This document shows, piece by piece, positions 56,863-64,000 of a DNA stretch of 64,000 nucleotides. The DNA is from Granulibacter bethesdensis (lineage in GTDB: Bacteria; Pseudomonadota; Alphaproteobacteria; Acetobacterales; Acetobacteraceae), in contig NZ_CP018192.1 in assembly GCF_001889525.1 (NCBI RefSeq), positions 310,001 to 374,000 on the forward strand. The letters run 5' to 3'. The notes beneath the pieces were generated by a model that worked only from the letters and a program-made list of their open reading frames with translations, did no database searches and was not told the DNA's origin. The translations under genes and the position numbers were made by a program. Positions within the stretch are counted from its first letter, which is position 1, and each line of letters opens with the position of its first letter.

Positions 56863-59421
56863 CTAGCGCCGCAGGGCGGCCAGCGCGGAGAAAGGATGGT
56901 CCGGCGCAACCGGTGTTGGCCTTTTTGGGGGCGGCGGTCGTCGGCTGGTCTCGCGACTGGTCTCCCGGTTTGAATCCCGCCGTGGCAGCGGCGCCAGCAT
57001 AGGCGGGGAGGGTGGTCCATAGAAGGACGGTTCCAGTCCTTTGCTGGCAATTCGCAGGCCCAGCGCTTTCAGAACCATTGGCAGGATGGCGGTTGGAACG
57101 GACAGGCGTCCGGCCAGGCCGGCAGGCAGAGGCACTGGGCCGCGTCTTGCGGCGAACTTAAGCTCGGCGGCGATGCGTTCGGCAATGTCCAGCCGCAGAT
57201 AGACCGGGCCTGTCCGGACCCATCCCATCGCTTCCGCAAAATCGGGTGGCCATCCAAGGCGGCTGGCCTCGGCCAGCGGCATCGATACCAGCGCCGGATG
57301 GGGCAGGGAGGGAACGGCATTCAGCCCACGGGCAATGCTCAGTAATCTGGCGCGTACCATGACGCAGGCAGCGTGGCGTAAAGCGGGAATGCTCAGGCCG
57401 AATCGTCCGGCCCGGACCCCGATCTGTTTCAGGGCGCTGCGTTCCGCCGGGGGAATGGCATCCTCGGTCGCGCCGGGCACCAGACCACCGTTTTCCATCA
57501 GACGGTGCAGATGTCCGCGCAGCATCGCATGGGGCCGGGCGGCTTCCTGCGCCTGAAACAGCGGTGCCATGGTGGTGGCAATTGTTTTGTCCAACCAGGC
57601 TTGCAGCCGCAGCCGGATACGTTCACGCAGGCTGCCGTCGAGAAACTCGCTGTCCGCCACCGCGATCATGGGGTTCAGAAAGCCAGGGCCGGGCCGCAAC
57701 CGTGCGATCGGGTGGCCTTCCCACAGAATCTCCAGCCGGTCGGAGATGGACAGGGCCTGATCCGGTGTGGCTTCCAGACTGATGACCCGCCGCGGCATGG
57801 ATTCGCGCAGGGCCCGCCTTGCGGCGCGCATGACCAGTTTTCTTTCTTCTCCGGCGATACCGGCTTCCGGTTCAAACCCGAAGCCCGTGATGTGACCGAC
57901 CGCGTGGCCCTCCACGATTACCTGTCCCGCCTGCGTGACGGCAGAGAGCAGCGGGGTGTCATTCTGATCTTCCAGCCGTCGCAGCAAATGTGTGGCGCGG
58001 CGATCCACGAAGCGGGCGGTGAGTTTTTCATGCAACGCGTCGGAGAGCAGGTCTTCCACCTCTCTGGTCCGGCCCTGCCAGAACGGAGCATCATTGACCC
58101 AGTCCTGATGCGCGGCGATATAGCTCCAGACCCGGATGCCGGACAGGCGCTGCATCAGCGTGTCGATATCCCCATCGGCGCGGGCCAGATGGTCGATCTG
58201 ACTGGCCAGCCAGTCAGCTTGCAGGGTTCGGCGCTGCAAGACCTGCAAAAAGACCCGGCCGCAGAGCTTGGTATGGGTGTCGTCTGCCAATTTGCGGAAA
58301 TCGGGGATCTGGCAGGTCTCCCATAGCAGCCTCACCCGGCTGCGTCTGGTGCTGTGGCCGCAGACCAGTGTGCGGATCTCCTGATCCCGTAACAGCGCAT
58401 CGAGGGTTTCGACATCGCTGGCATCATGCCCGCGCACCAGCCCGGTGCGGGGTGGCGGCGCATTGAGGCTGGCCAGCAGGGCATCGCCATCACTGAAATC
58501 GAGATCGGCATTGCGCCAGGCCAATTGGCCGATCGCCTCGAAACGATGGGTCTCCACCGCTTCGACCAGTTCTTCCGGCAGCGGTGGACAGTCGGCGGTG
58601 GTGCCGAAGGTGCCGTCCCGCATACCGCGACCGGCGCGCCCGGCAATCTGGGCGATCTCCGGCGCGGCCAGACGACGGGCGCGGTGGCCGTCGAATTTCG
58701 ACAGGCGGGCAAAGGCGACATGGTCGACATCCATGTTCAGCCCCATGCCGATCGCGTCGGTGGCGACCAGAAAATCGACCTCTTTATCCTGATACAGCGC
58801 CACCTGAGCATTTCGGGTGCGGGGGGAGAGGCGTCCCATCACCACGGCGCAGCCGCCTTTACGGCGGCGGATCAGCTCGGCGATGGCATAGACGTCGCCA
58901 GCGCTGAACGCGACGATTGCACTGCGGGGCGGCAGGCGGCCGAGCTTGGCTGCCCCTGCATGACGCAGTTCGGACAGGCGGGGACGGGTCTCGATCTCGG
59001 CCTGCGGCACCAGGCTTTTCAGCAGCGGCCGGATTGTCTCCGCACCCAGAAACATGGTCTCGACCATCCCGCGCGCATGCAGCAGCCGGTCGGTAAAGAC
59101 ATGCCCGCGATCCGGGTCGGCGCAGAGCTGAATTTCATCCACCCCGATCCATTCGACCGCCCGGTCCAGTGGCATGGCCTCTACGGTGCAGGCAAACCAC
59201 CGTGCTCCGGGCGGAATGATTTTTTCTTCCCCTGTTATCAGGGCGACGCGATCGGCGCCTTTGGAGGCCACCATACGGTCGTAATTCTCGCGGGCGAGCA
59301 GACGCAGGGGAAAACCGATGATGCCGCTTGCATGCGCCAGCATCCTGTCCATCGCCAAATGCGTCTTCCCGGTATTGGTGGGGCCGAGCACGGCCTTCAC
59401 CCGGGGGAGTAACTGCGTCAT
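56863..59421 (-). CDS. Suv3-like ATP-dependent RNA helicase
   Basis: A superfamily 2 helicase of about 852 residues. Motif I reads GPTNTGKTHLAMDR, the Walker B is VDEIQLCADPDRG, and motif VI reads AQIAGRAGRGMRDG. Order and sequence match the mitochondrial SUV3 helicase and its alphaproteobacterial homologues; RNA turnover is the likely role. The C-terminal tail is Arg/Pro-rich. The ATG at 59421 is preferred over 59457. The downstream S4 gene supports an RNA-related function. Whether it binds RNase E (same window) is untested. Confidence 0.9.
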   Translation of the reverse strand: MTQLLPRVKAVLGPTNTGKTHLAMDRMLAHASGIIGFPLRLLARENYDRMVASKGADRVALITGEEKIIPPGARWFACTVEAMPLDRAVEWIGVDEIQLCADPDRGHVFTDRLLHARGMVETMFLGAETIRPLLKSLVPQAEIETRPRLSELRHAGAAKLGRLPPRSAIVAFSAGDVYAIAELIRRRKGGCAVVMGRLSPRTRNAQVALYQDKEVDFLVATDAIGMGLNMDVDHVAFARLSKFDGHRARRLAAPEIAQIAGRAGRGMRDGTFGTTADCPPLPEELVEAVETHRFEAIGQLAWRNADLDFSDGDALLASLNAPPPRTGLVRGHDASDVETLDALLRDQEIRTLVCGHSTRRSRVRLLWETCQIPDFRKLADDTHTKLCGRVFLQVLQRRTLQADWLASQIDHLARADGDIDTLMQRLSGIRVWSYIAAHQDWVNDAPFWQGRTREVEDLLSDALHEKLTARFVDRRATHLLRRLEDQNDTPLLSAVTQAGQVIVEGHAVGHITGFGFEPEAGIAGEERKLVMRAARRALRESMPRRVISLEATPDQALSISDRLEILWEGHPIARLRPGPGFLNPMIAVADSEFLDGSLRERIRLRLQAWLDKTIATTMAPLFQAQEAARPHAMLRGHLHRLMENGGLVPGATEDAIPPAERSALKQIGVRAGRFGLSIPALRHAACVMVRARLLSIARGLNAVPSLPHPALVSMPLAEASRLGWPPDFAEAMGWVRTGPVYLRLDIAERIAAELKFAARRGPVPLPAGLAGRLSVPTAILPMVLKALGLRIASKGLEPSFYGPPSPPMLAPLPRRDSNRETSRETSRRPPPPKRPTPVAPDHPFSALAALRR

Positions 59422-59587
59422 GGATATATAGTCTGTGTGCAGGGAGACGGATTGCAAGCGGGCATCATGTGCGCCATCTCCATGACTGAAACGGAAGGGA
59501 ATGCAAGAGGAGGTCCGTCCGCCGTCAGGGGCCGGTTCCTGTTCCCGCCGTGTTTGAGCATTTCTAACGATGGAGCGTACTCAGATC

Positions 59588-61528
59588 ATGAGCGACCAGA
59601 CAACAACCGGACAGGCTACCGCCGGAGAAACCGGGACCAGCGGTTCGGAGCAGCATCGTTTTGGGGCCGAAGTGGACCGGCTGCTGCACCTCGTCATTCA
59701 TTCCCTGTACACCGAGCGCGAGATTTTCCTGCGCGAACTGGTTGCCAACGCTGCCGACGCCATTGAGCGCCGCAGATTCGAGGCTTTGTCCGACACCACC
59801 CTACTGGCTGGCGCGGATGAGGCGAAGATCCGTCTTTCCGCCGACAAGGCTGCCCGCACCCTGACCATTGCCGATGGTGGTATCGGCATGACGCGAGATG
59901 ATCTGATCACCCATCTCGGCACCATCGCCAAATCAGGCACCCGCGCCTTTGGTGAGGCCCTGAAAGCCCGCGAGGAGCAAAAGGAAGGAGCTGAAAAGCC
60001 CACCACGATCGGCCAGTTCGGTGTCGGTTTCTATGCTGCTTTCATGGTGGCCGACCGGGTGGAGGTGACATCTCGCCGCGCCGGGACGGAGGATGCCTGG
60101 ACATGGTCGTCTGAGGGAAACGGCACGTTCGCCATCGCGCCGGGCAGCCGGGATGCAGCAGGCACGACCATCGTGATGCATATCAAGGCTGATGCTGACG
60201 AATTCCTCGATTCCTGGCGTCTTGAAAACATTATCCGCAAATGGGCCGATTTTATCGCCGTTCCGGTACTGGTGGCACAGGAAGATGGCGAGGACAGGGC
60301 CGCCAATGATGGGGCCGCGCTGTGGCGCAAGAGCAAGTCGGAGGTGACGGAGGAGGACTATGAAGCCTTCTACCGTCATGTCGGCAGCTTTTTCGATCAG
60401 CCGTGGGCGACCCTGCACTGGCGGGCAGAAGGGGCGATTGATTTCTCCGCCCTGCTGTTCATCCCCGGCAGTCCCGGCTTTACGCCGATGGATGAGGAAC
60501 GTGAAAGCCGCGTCCGCCTGCATGTGAAGCGGATGTTCATCACCGATCGTGCCGAGATCCTGCCTGCCTGGCTGCGTTTCGTGCATGGTGTGGTCGATAC
60601 GGATGATCTGCCGCTGAATGTCAGCCGCGAGATGTTGCAGGCCACCCCGGTGCTGGCGCGTATCCGCAAGGCGGTGACGAATCGTGTGCTGACAGAGCTG
60701 AAAACCCGTGCCAAGGACGAGGAAAGCTACCGGACCTTCTGGCAGAATTTCGGCCGTGTGCTGAAGGAAGGCGTGTGGGACGATTCCGAGCATCGCAAGG
60801 ATCTGCTGCCTTTGCTGCGTTTCGCATCCTCTGCCATTCCGGCGGATCAGGATGGCGGCCTGACCTCGCTGGATGCTTATGTCTCGCGTATGAAGGAAGG
60901 GCAGAAGGCGATCTACTACCTCGCCGGAGACCGGGTGGAGACGCTGCGCAACTCACCCCAGCTCGAAGGCTTCCGGGCGCAGGGCTACGAAGTGCTGCTG
61001 CTGGAAGACCCGATCGACGCATTCTGGCCGGAGCGTGCCGGGTCGTTCGCGGATAAGCCGATCCGTTCGGTGGCGCGCTCGGCGGAGGATCTGGCGGCAC
61101 CGGAAGGCGACGTGCCGGATGTGTCGGCGCTGACCTCCGCCCTGAAAGCCGCGTTGGGCGAGCGCGTGTCGGAGGTGCGTGCCAGCACCCGTCTGGTCTC
61201 CAGTGCTGTTATTCTTTCCTCTGCGGGCGTGGGGCCTGACCTTCAGATGCAGCGTCTGCTGGCGCGTGCCGGACGTGGCTTGCCGCCCGCTCCGCCGGTG
61301 CTGGAAATCAACCCGCGCCACAAGCTGATCGCCTCTCTCGCCAGCGCTGCCGCGCAGGGTGAGGGCGAGGCACGCGGTATGGAAAGTGTCGCGGAAACCC
61401 TGCTCGATCTCGCGCGGATTCAGGAAGGCGAGGCCCCGGCCGACCCGACCGCCTTTGCAGGGCGGGTCATGAGCTGGATCGAGCAGGGTCTGCCCGGTCA
61501 TCAGGCTGCGGAAAAGGCCTCCGCGTGA
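59588..61528 (+). CDS. htpG: Molecular chaperone HtpG (Hsp90)
   Basis: ATP-dependent chaperone dimer. The GHKL ATPase domain shows [17 protein letters not shown], the [11 protein letters not shown] Bergerat-fold motif, and [15 protein letters not shown]; the middle and dimerisation domains follow. The protein is about 646 residues. The ATG at 59588 has GGAG 10 nt upstream; an ATG at 59570 is also in frame. Its stop overlaps the aminopeptidase start (GTGA). Confidence 0.96.
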   Translation: MSDQTTTGQATAGETGTSGSEQHRFGAEVDRLLHLVIHSLYTEREIFLRELVANAADAIERRRFEALSDTTLLAGADEAKIRLSADKAARTLTIADGGIGMTRDDLITHLGTIAKSGTRAFGEALKAREEQKEGAEKPTTIGQFGVGFYAAFMVADRVEVTSRRAGTEDAWTWSSEGNGTFAIAPGSRDAAGTTIVMHIKADADEFLDSWRLENIIRKWADFIAVPVLVAQEDGEDRAANDGAALWRKSKSEVTEEDYEAFYRHVGSFFDQPWATLHWRAEGAIDFSALLFIPGSPGFTPMDEERESRVRLHVKRMFITDRAEILPAWLRFVHGVVDTDDLPLNVSREMLQATPVLARIRKAVTNRVLTELKTRAKDEESYRTFWQNFGRVLKEGVWDDSEHRKDLLPLLRFASSAIPADQDGGLTSLDAYVSRMKEGQKAIYYLAGDRVETLRNSPQLEGFRAQGYEVLLLEDPIDAFWPERAGSFADKPIRSVARSAEDLAAPEGDVPDVSALTSALKAALGERVSEVRASTRLVSSAVILSSAGVGPDLQMQRLLARAGRGLPPAPPVLEINPRHKLIASLASAAAQGEGEARGMESVAETLLDLARIQEGEAPADPTAFAGRVMSWIEQGLPGHQAAEKASA

Positions 61529-62973
61529 GCGGCGCTCCGGAGTGCCGCTCACGGGTGGTTGCTTCCCCGCATGAAATTGTCTGGGGGCGGCCTCTGGAGT
61601 GTTTCGTGGAGGGGGAGAGTCGTTCTCTCCCCATCTTTCCGTTGCGGCCGAAGGGTCTGGAGGCTTTTCTCGCCGGAGACGGGGCGCATGCTGCCGGGTT
61701 CCTGCGGGGGGCCGGGCTGACGGCGAAAGAGGGGCAGCTTCTGCTGTATCCGGCAGCGGATGGAACTGGTCCGGGCGGCGCGGTGCTGGGTCTTGGCGCC
61801 AGCCGTGATCCGTGGAGTTTTGGTGATTTGTCCAGTCGCCTGCCTGCCGATACGGTGTGGCATCTGGAGCCGGGGGATTATGCCCCCGATCAGGCGGCGC
61901 TTGGTTTCGCGCTGGGCGCTTATCGGTTCGACCTGTTCAAGGGGCGACAGGCTGCTCCGGTGCCGGCCCGTCTGGTTGTGCCGGCGGAAAGTGCAGGGGC
62001 GCTGGAAGAAGCCCGTGCCGTGTGGCTGGCGCGTGATCTCATCAACACGCCTCCTAACCGGCTGGGACCGCAGGAGCTGGCGGAAGCCGTGCGCCGGATT
62101 GGCCATGAGGCAGGCGCGGCAGTGGAAATCGTGACCGGTCCGGCGCTGGAGACAGCCTATCCGGCCATTGCCGCAGTGGGGGCAGGATCAGACCGGCCTC
62201 CCGCTGTGGCCATTCTGCGTTGGCAGGGTAGCCGTGCGGATGAGACTTCTCCGCTGATCGCGCTGTGCGGCAAGGGGGTGGTATTCGACACGGGCGGGTA
62301 TGATCTGAAGCCCTCCGCCGCCATGCTGCGGATGAAGAAAGATATGGGCGGTGCTGCGGTGATGTTGGCGGCGGCGCGGCTGATCATGCAGCGCAATCTG
62401 CCGATCCGGCTGGTGCTGCGGATCGGATGCGTTGAAAATAGCGTCTCCGGTCGCGCTATGCGCCCATCCGATGTTTTGCGCACGCGCAGCGGACTGACGG
62501 TCGAGGTCGGCAATACGGATGCTGAAGGCCGTTTGGTCCTGTGTGATCTTCTGGCAGAAGCTGCTGAAGAATCGCCTTCCCTGTTGGTGGATGCCGCCAC
62601 CCTGACCGGGGCGGCTCGTGTCGCAGCCGGTCCTGATCTGCCAGTGCTGTTTTCCAACGATCCGCTCTGGGCGGAGCGACTGGAACGGGCGGGCGGTAAC
62701 GTCTCCGATCCGGTCTGCCGGCTGCCTCTATGGGACGGGTATGATTCATGGCTGTCCAGCGATGTGGCAGATCTGAATAGCGTGTCCAGCCGTCCGTTTG
62801 CCGGCGCGATTATTGCAGCCCTGTTTCTGCGCCGTTTCGTTCCGCCTGAGACTGCATGGGTGCATTATGACCTCTATGCATGGAACGATGAGAATAGGCC
62901 GGGTCGTCCGCGTGGTGGTGAAGGCCAGATATTGCGCGGCTTTGTAGGTTCATTGTCTTATTATTACAAATAA
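61525..62973 (+). CDS. M17 leucyl aminopeptidase family protein
   Basis: Cytosolic metallo-exopeptidase. Metal site residues appear in [14 protein letters not shown] (Lys and Asp) and [12 protein letters not shown]; the hexamer N-domain is atypical, placing it in the PepB-like/proteobacterial subgroup. The 482-residue length fits. The GTG start overlaps the htpG stop by 4 nt, implying coupled translation of a chaperone and a peptidase. Confidence 0.92.
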   Translation: MSGAPECRSRVVASPHEIVWGRPLECFVEGESRSLPIFPLRPKGLEAFLAGDGAHAAGFLRGAGLTAKEGQLLLYPAADGTGPGGAVLGLGASRDPWSFGDLSSRLPADTVWHLEPGDYAPDQAALGFALGAYRFDLFKGRQAAPVPARLVVPAESAGALEEARAVWLARDLINTPPNRLGPQELAEAVRRIGHEAGAAVEIVTGPALETAYPAIAAVGAGSDRPPAVAILRWQGSRADETSPLIALCGKGVVFDTGGYDLKPSAAMLRMKKDMGGAAVMLAAARLIMQRNLPIRLVLRIGCVENSVSGRAMRPSDVLRTRSGLTVEVGNTDAEGRLVLCDLLAEAAEESPSLLVDAATLTGAARVAAGPDLPVLFSNDPLWAERLERAGGNVSDPVCRLPLWDGYDSWLSSDVADLNSVSSRPFAGAIIAALFLRRFVPPETAWVHYDLYAWNDENRPGRPRGGEGQILRGFVGSLSYYYK

Positions 62974-63066
62974 TTCATTACGAGAAGTTTTAAGAACGCG
63001 ATCGTCAATTTGATAGTATTTTCCTTTTAGCACAGACCATGCTGCATCGCAGATGTAGGGTCGGCT

Positions 63067-63091
63067 GCCATATAATCAGATAATATATGGC
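63067..63091. promoter_or_regulatory. Palindrome upstream of the MarR-like gene
   Basis: GCCATAT and ATATGGC separated by 11 bp (AATCAGATAAT), in an AT-rich stretch 85 bp before the marR start. The spacing and symmetry suit an operator for a dimeric winged-helix repressor. No functional proof exists. Confidence 0.45.
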
Positions 63092-63176
63092 GGTTGCTGG
63101 ATAAAACATTTTGTAACTCGGCTGTTGAAACGATTTCTGCGATTGTCGCGTTACAAGCAGGGAAAGGATCATTATT

Positions 63177-63560
63177 ATGGCTAGTGTTAGCAATACGGAT
63201 CAAATGGTCGGCATTCTGCGCGACACGGTTGTTGCAATGGTGCGTCGTGACGGTCCCGATCTCTCCGCCCGGCAGCTTGGCGTTTTTCTGACATGCTACA
63301 TGCAGGATGGCGCTCATACGGTGCGTGGACTGGCGCAGGAACTGAATGTTTCCAAGCCCGCCATTACCCGTGCGCTCGATCGGCTGGGTGAGTTGGATTT
63401 GGCCCGTCGCAAAGTGGACCCGATGGATCGCCGCAGTGTGCTGGTGCAGCGAACCATGAAAGGCAACGCTTTCCTGCGCGATCTGCGTTCGATTATGGCC
63501 GAGGCAGCTGCCCCGCAGCGTCGCGGCAGCAACGAAGGACGACGCGTTGCGAATGGCTGA
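63177..63560 (+). CDS. MarR family transcriptional regulator
   Basis: A 127-residue winged helix protein. The recognition helix region is GLAQELNVSKPAITRALDRL, followed by the wing ARRKVDPMDRRSVLVQ, which is MarR-like. It is slightly shorter than usual at the N-terminus. The palindrome at 63067-63091 may be its autoregulatory site. It lies between the aminopeptidase gene and dnaN. Confidence 0.88.
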   Translation: MASVSNTDQMVGILRDTVVAMVRRDGPDLSARQLGVFLTCYMQDGAHTVRGLAQELNVSKPAITRALDRLGELDLARRKVDPMDRRSVLVQRTMKGNAFLRDLRSIMAEAAAPQRRGSNEGRRVANG

Positions 63561-63774
63561 TTTCTGCCCGCTACCTGTTTCCGACCGCTGCCATCAATTC
63601 TGACCCGATGGTATGCGGGGCGGGTGTCTGCCCGCTCATAAAGACATGAAAGCGGACTGATATAGGCGATCTGGGCAAGGCGGCCTTTTCCATCGGGAAA
63701 AGCGTTGCTAGTCTCGTCGCCCCCGCAGCCGGGCGCTCATGCATGGTGCTGTGGGCGCTGGCAGGATTGAAGCA

Positions 63775-64000
63775 ATGAAGTTCAAGGCCGAACGCGCTGT
63801 GCTCCTTAAGGCGCTGGCGCATGTTCAAAGCGTGGTCGAGAAGCGGAACACCATTCCGATTCTGGCCAATGTGCTTCTTGAGGTGAAAGACGGTTCCCTT
63901 CGGTTCACCGCAACCGATATGGAAATTGCCATTGTCGAGGATGTTCCCGCAGAGGGCTTTCGTGATGGTGCTGTAACGGCTCCGGCTGGTACGCTCTACG
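63775..64000 (+). CDS. dnaN: DNA polymerase III beta sliding clamp, 5' part
   Basis: The first 75 codons of the beta clamp: MKFKAERAVLLKALAHVQSV, KRNTIPILANVLLEV and FTATDMEIAIVEDVPA are characteristic of DnaN. The gene runs past the right edge. The start is fixed by the conserved N-terminus. The 214-bp upstream interval holds no other gene and probably its promoter. Confidence 0.95.
   Translation, partial: MKFKAERAVLLKALAHVQSVVEKRNTIPILANVLLEVKDGSLRFTATDMEIAIVEDVPAEGFRDGAVTAPAGTLY

Overview
The window is a dense, GC-rich bacterial chromosome segment. Gene content points to an alphaproteobacterium, most likely an acetic acid bacterium (Acetobacteraceae; a Granulibacter-like genome is my best guess, not a demonstrated identity). 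Supporting signs are a 5-aminolevulinate synthase of the ALAS type, a DUF1674 protein, an RNase E with a long acidic insertion in its S1 domain, a System I cytochrome c maturation block, and an SRP RNA gene beside dnaX.

Layout. 1-4.2 kb: 3' part of dnaX (minus), the 4.5S/SRP RNA, a small membrane protein, argG and a MarC-family protein. 4.25-11.75 kb, minus strand: acs, then a tightly packed ccmCDEFGHI block. 11.8-15.3 kb: YciI, EVE, Rieske and DUF1674 small proteins, an MFS exporter that appears to start at CTG, DUF167, YggT and tRNA-Ala(CGC). 15.3-25.3 kb: an MFS transporter, prfB with its programmed +1 frameshift, a class A penicillin-binding protein, an N-acetylmuramoyl-L-alanine amidase, and rne behind a leader of roughly 500 nt and before a strong terminator.

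25.35-29.34 kb is a decayed island in tRNA-Lys(CTT). A 40-bp copy of the tRNA 3' end (two mismatches) lies 3.9 kb downstream beside a frameshifted tyrosine-recombinase remnant. Between them are a truncated metallophosphatase, unassigned DNA, and one well-preserved AT-richer gene for a GT-C-type membrane glycosyltransferase.

29.5-34.2 kb: a TsdA-like dihaem cytochrome c, a biliverdin-forming haem oxygenase, two small unknowns and nadE. 34.2-42.5 kb: queuosine genes queA-tgt-queF and, further on, queG, interleaved with a VOC protein, an FAH hydrolase, a thioesterase, wrbA and its divergent LysR regulator, a ribbon-helix-helix protein and a RlaP-type nucleotidyltransferase. 42.4-51.5 kb: an AraC regulator with a divergent methyltransferase, thiM, CsbD-like and AI-2E-family membrane proteins, several lipoproteins and secreted unknowns, a HigA-like orphan antitoxin and hemA. 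51.6-64 kb: an M20 amidohydrolase, gap-pgk, a disrupted DUF2165 gene, fdxA, an S4 RNA-binding protein with a Suv3-like helicase, htpG with an M17 aminopeptidase, a MarR regulator with a palindrome upstream, and the start of dnaN.

Most of the window is core metabolism and information processing. Haem recurs: hemA makes the precursor of haem, ccm attaches haem to cytochromes, the TsdA-like protein is a client, and haem oxygenase degrades it. The accessory signal is concentrated in the tRNA-Lys island. I did not find a convincing new multi-gene system; the most informative items are the island with its GT-C cargo, the CTG-start MFS gene, the DUF2165 pseudogene and the recoding site in prfB.
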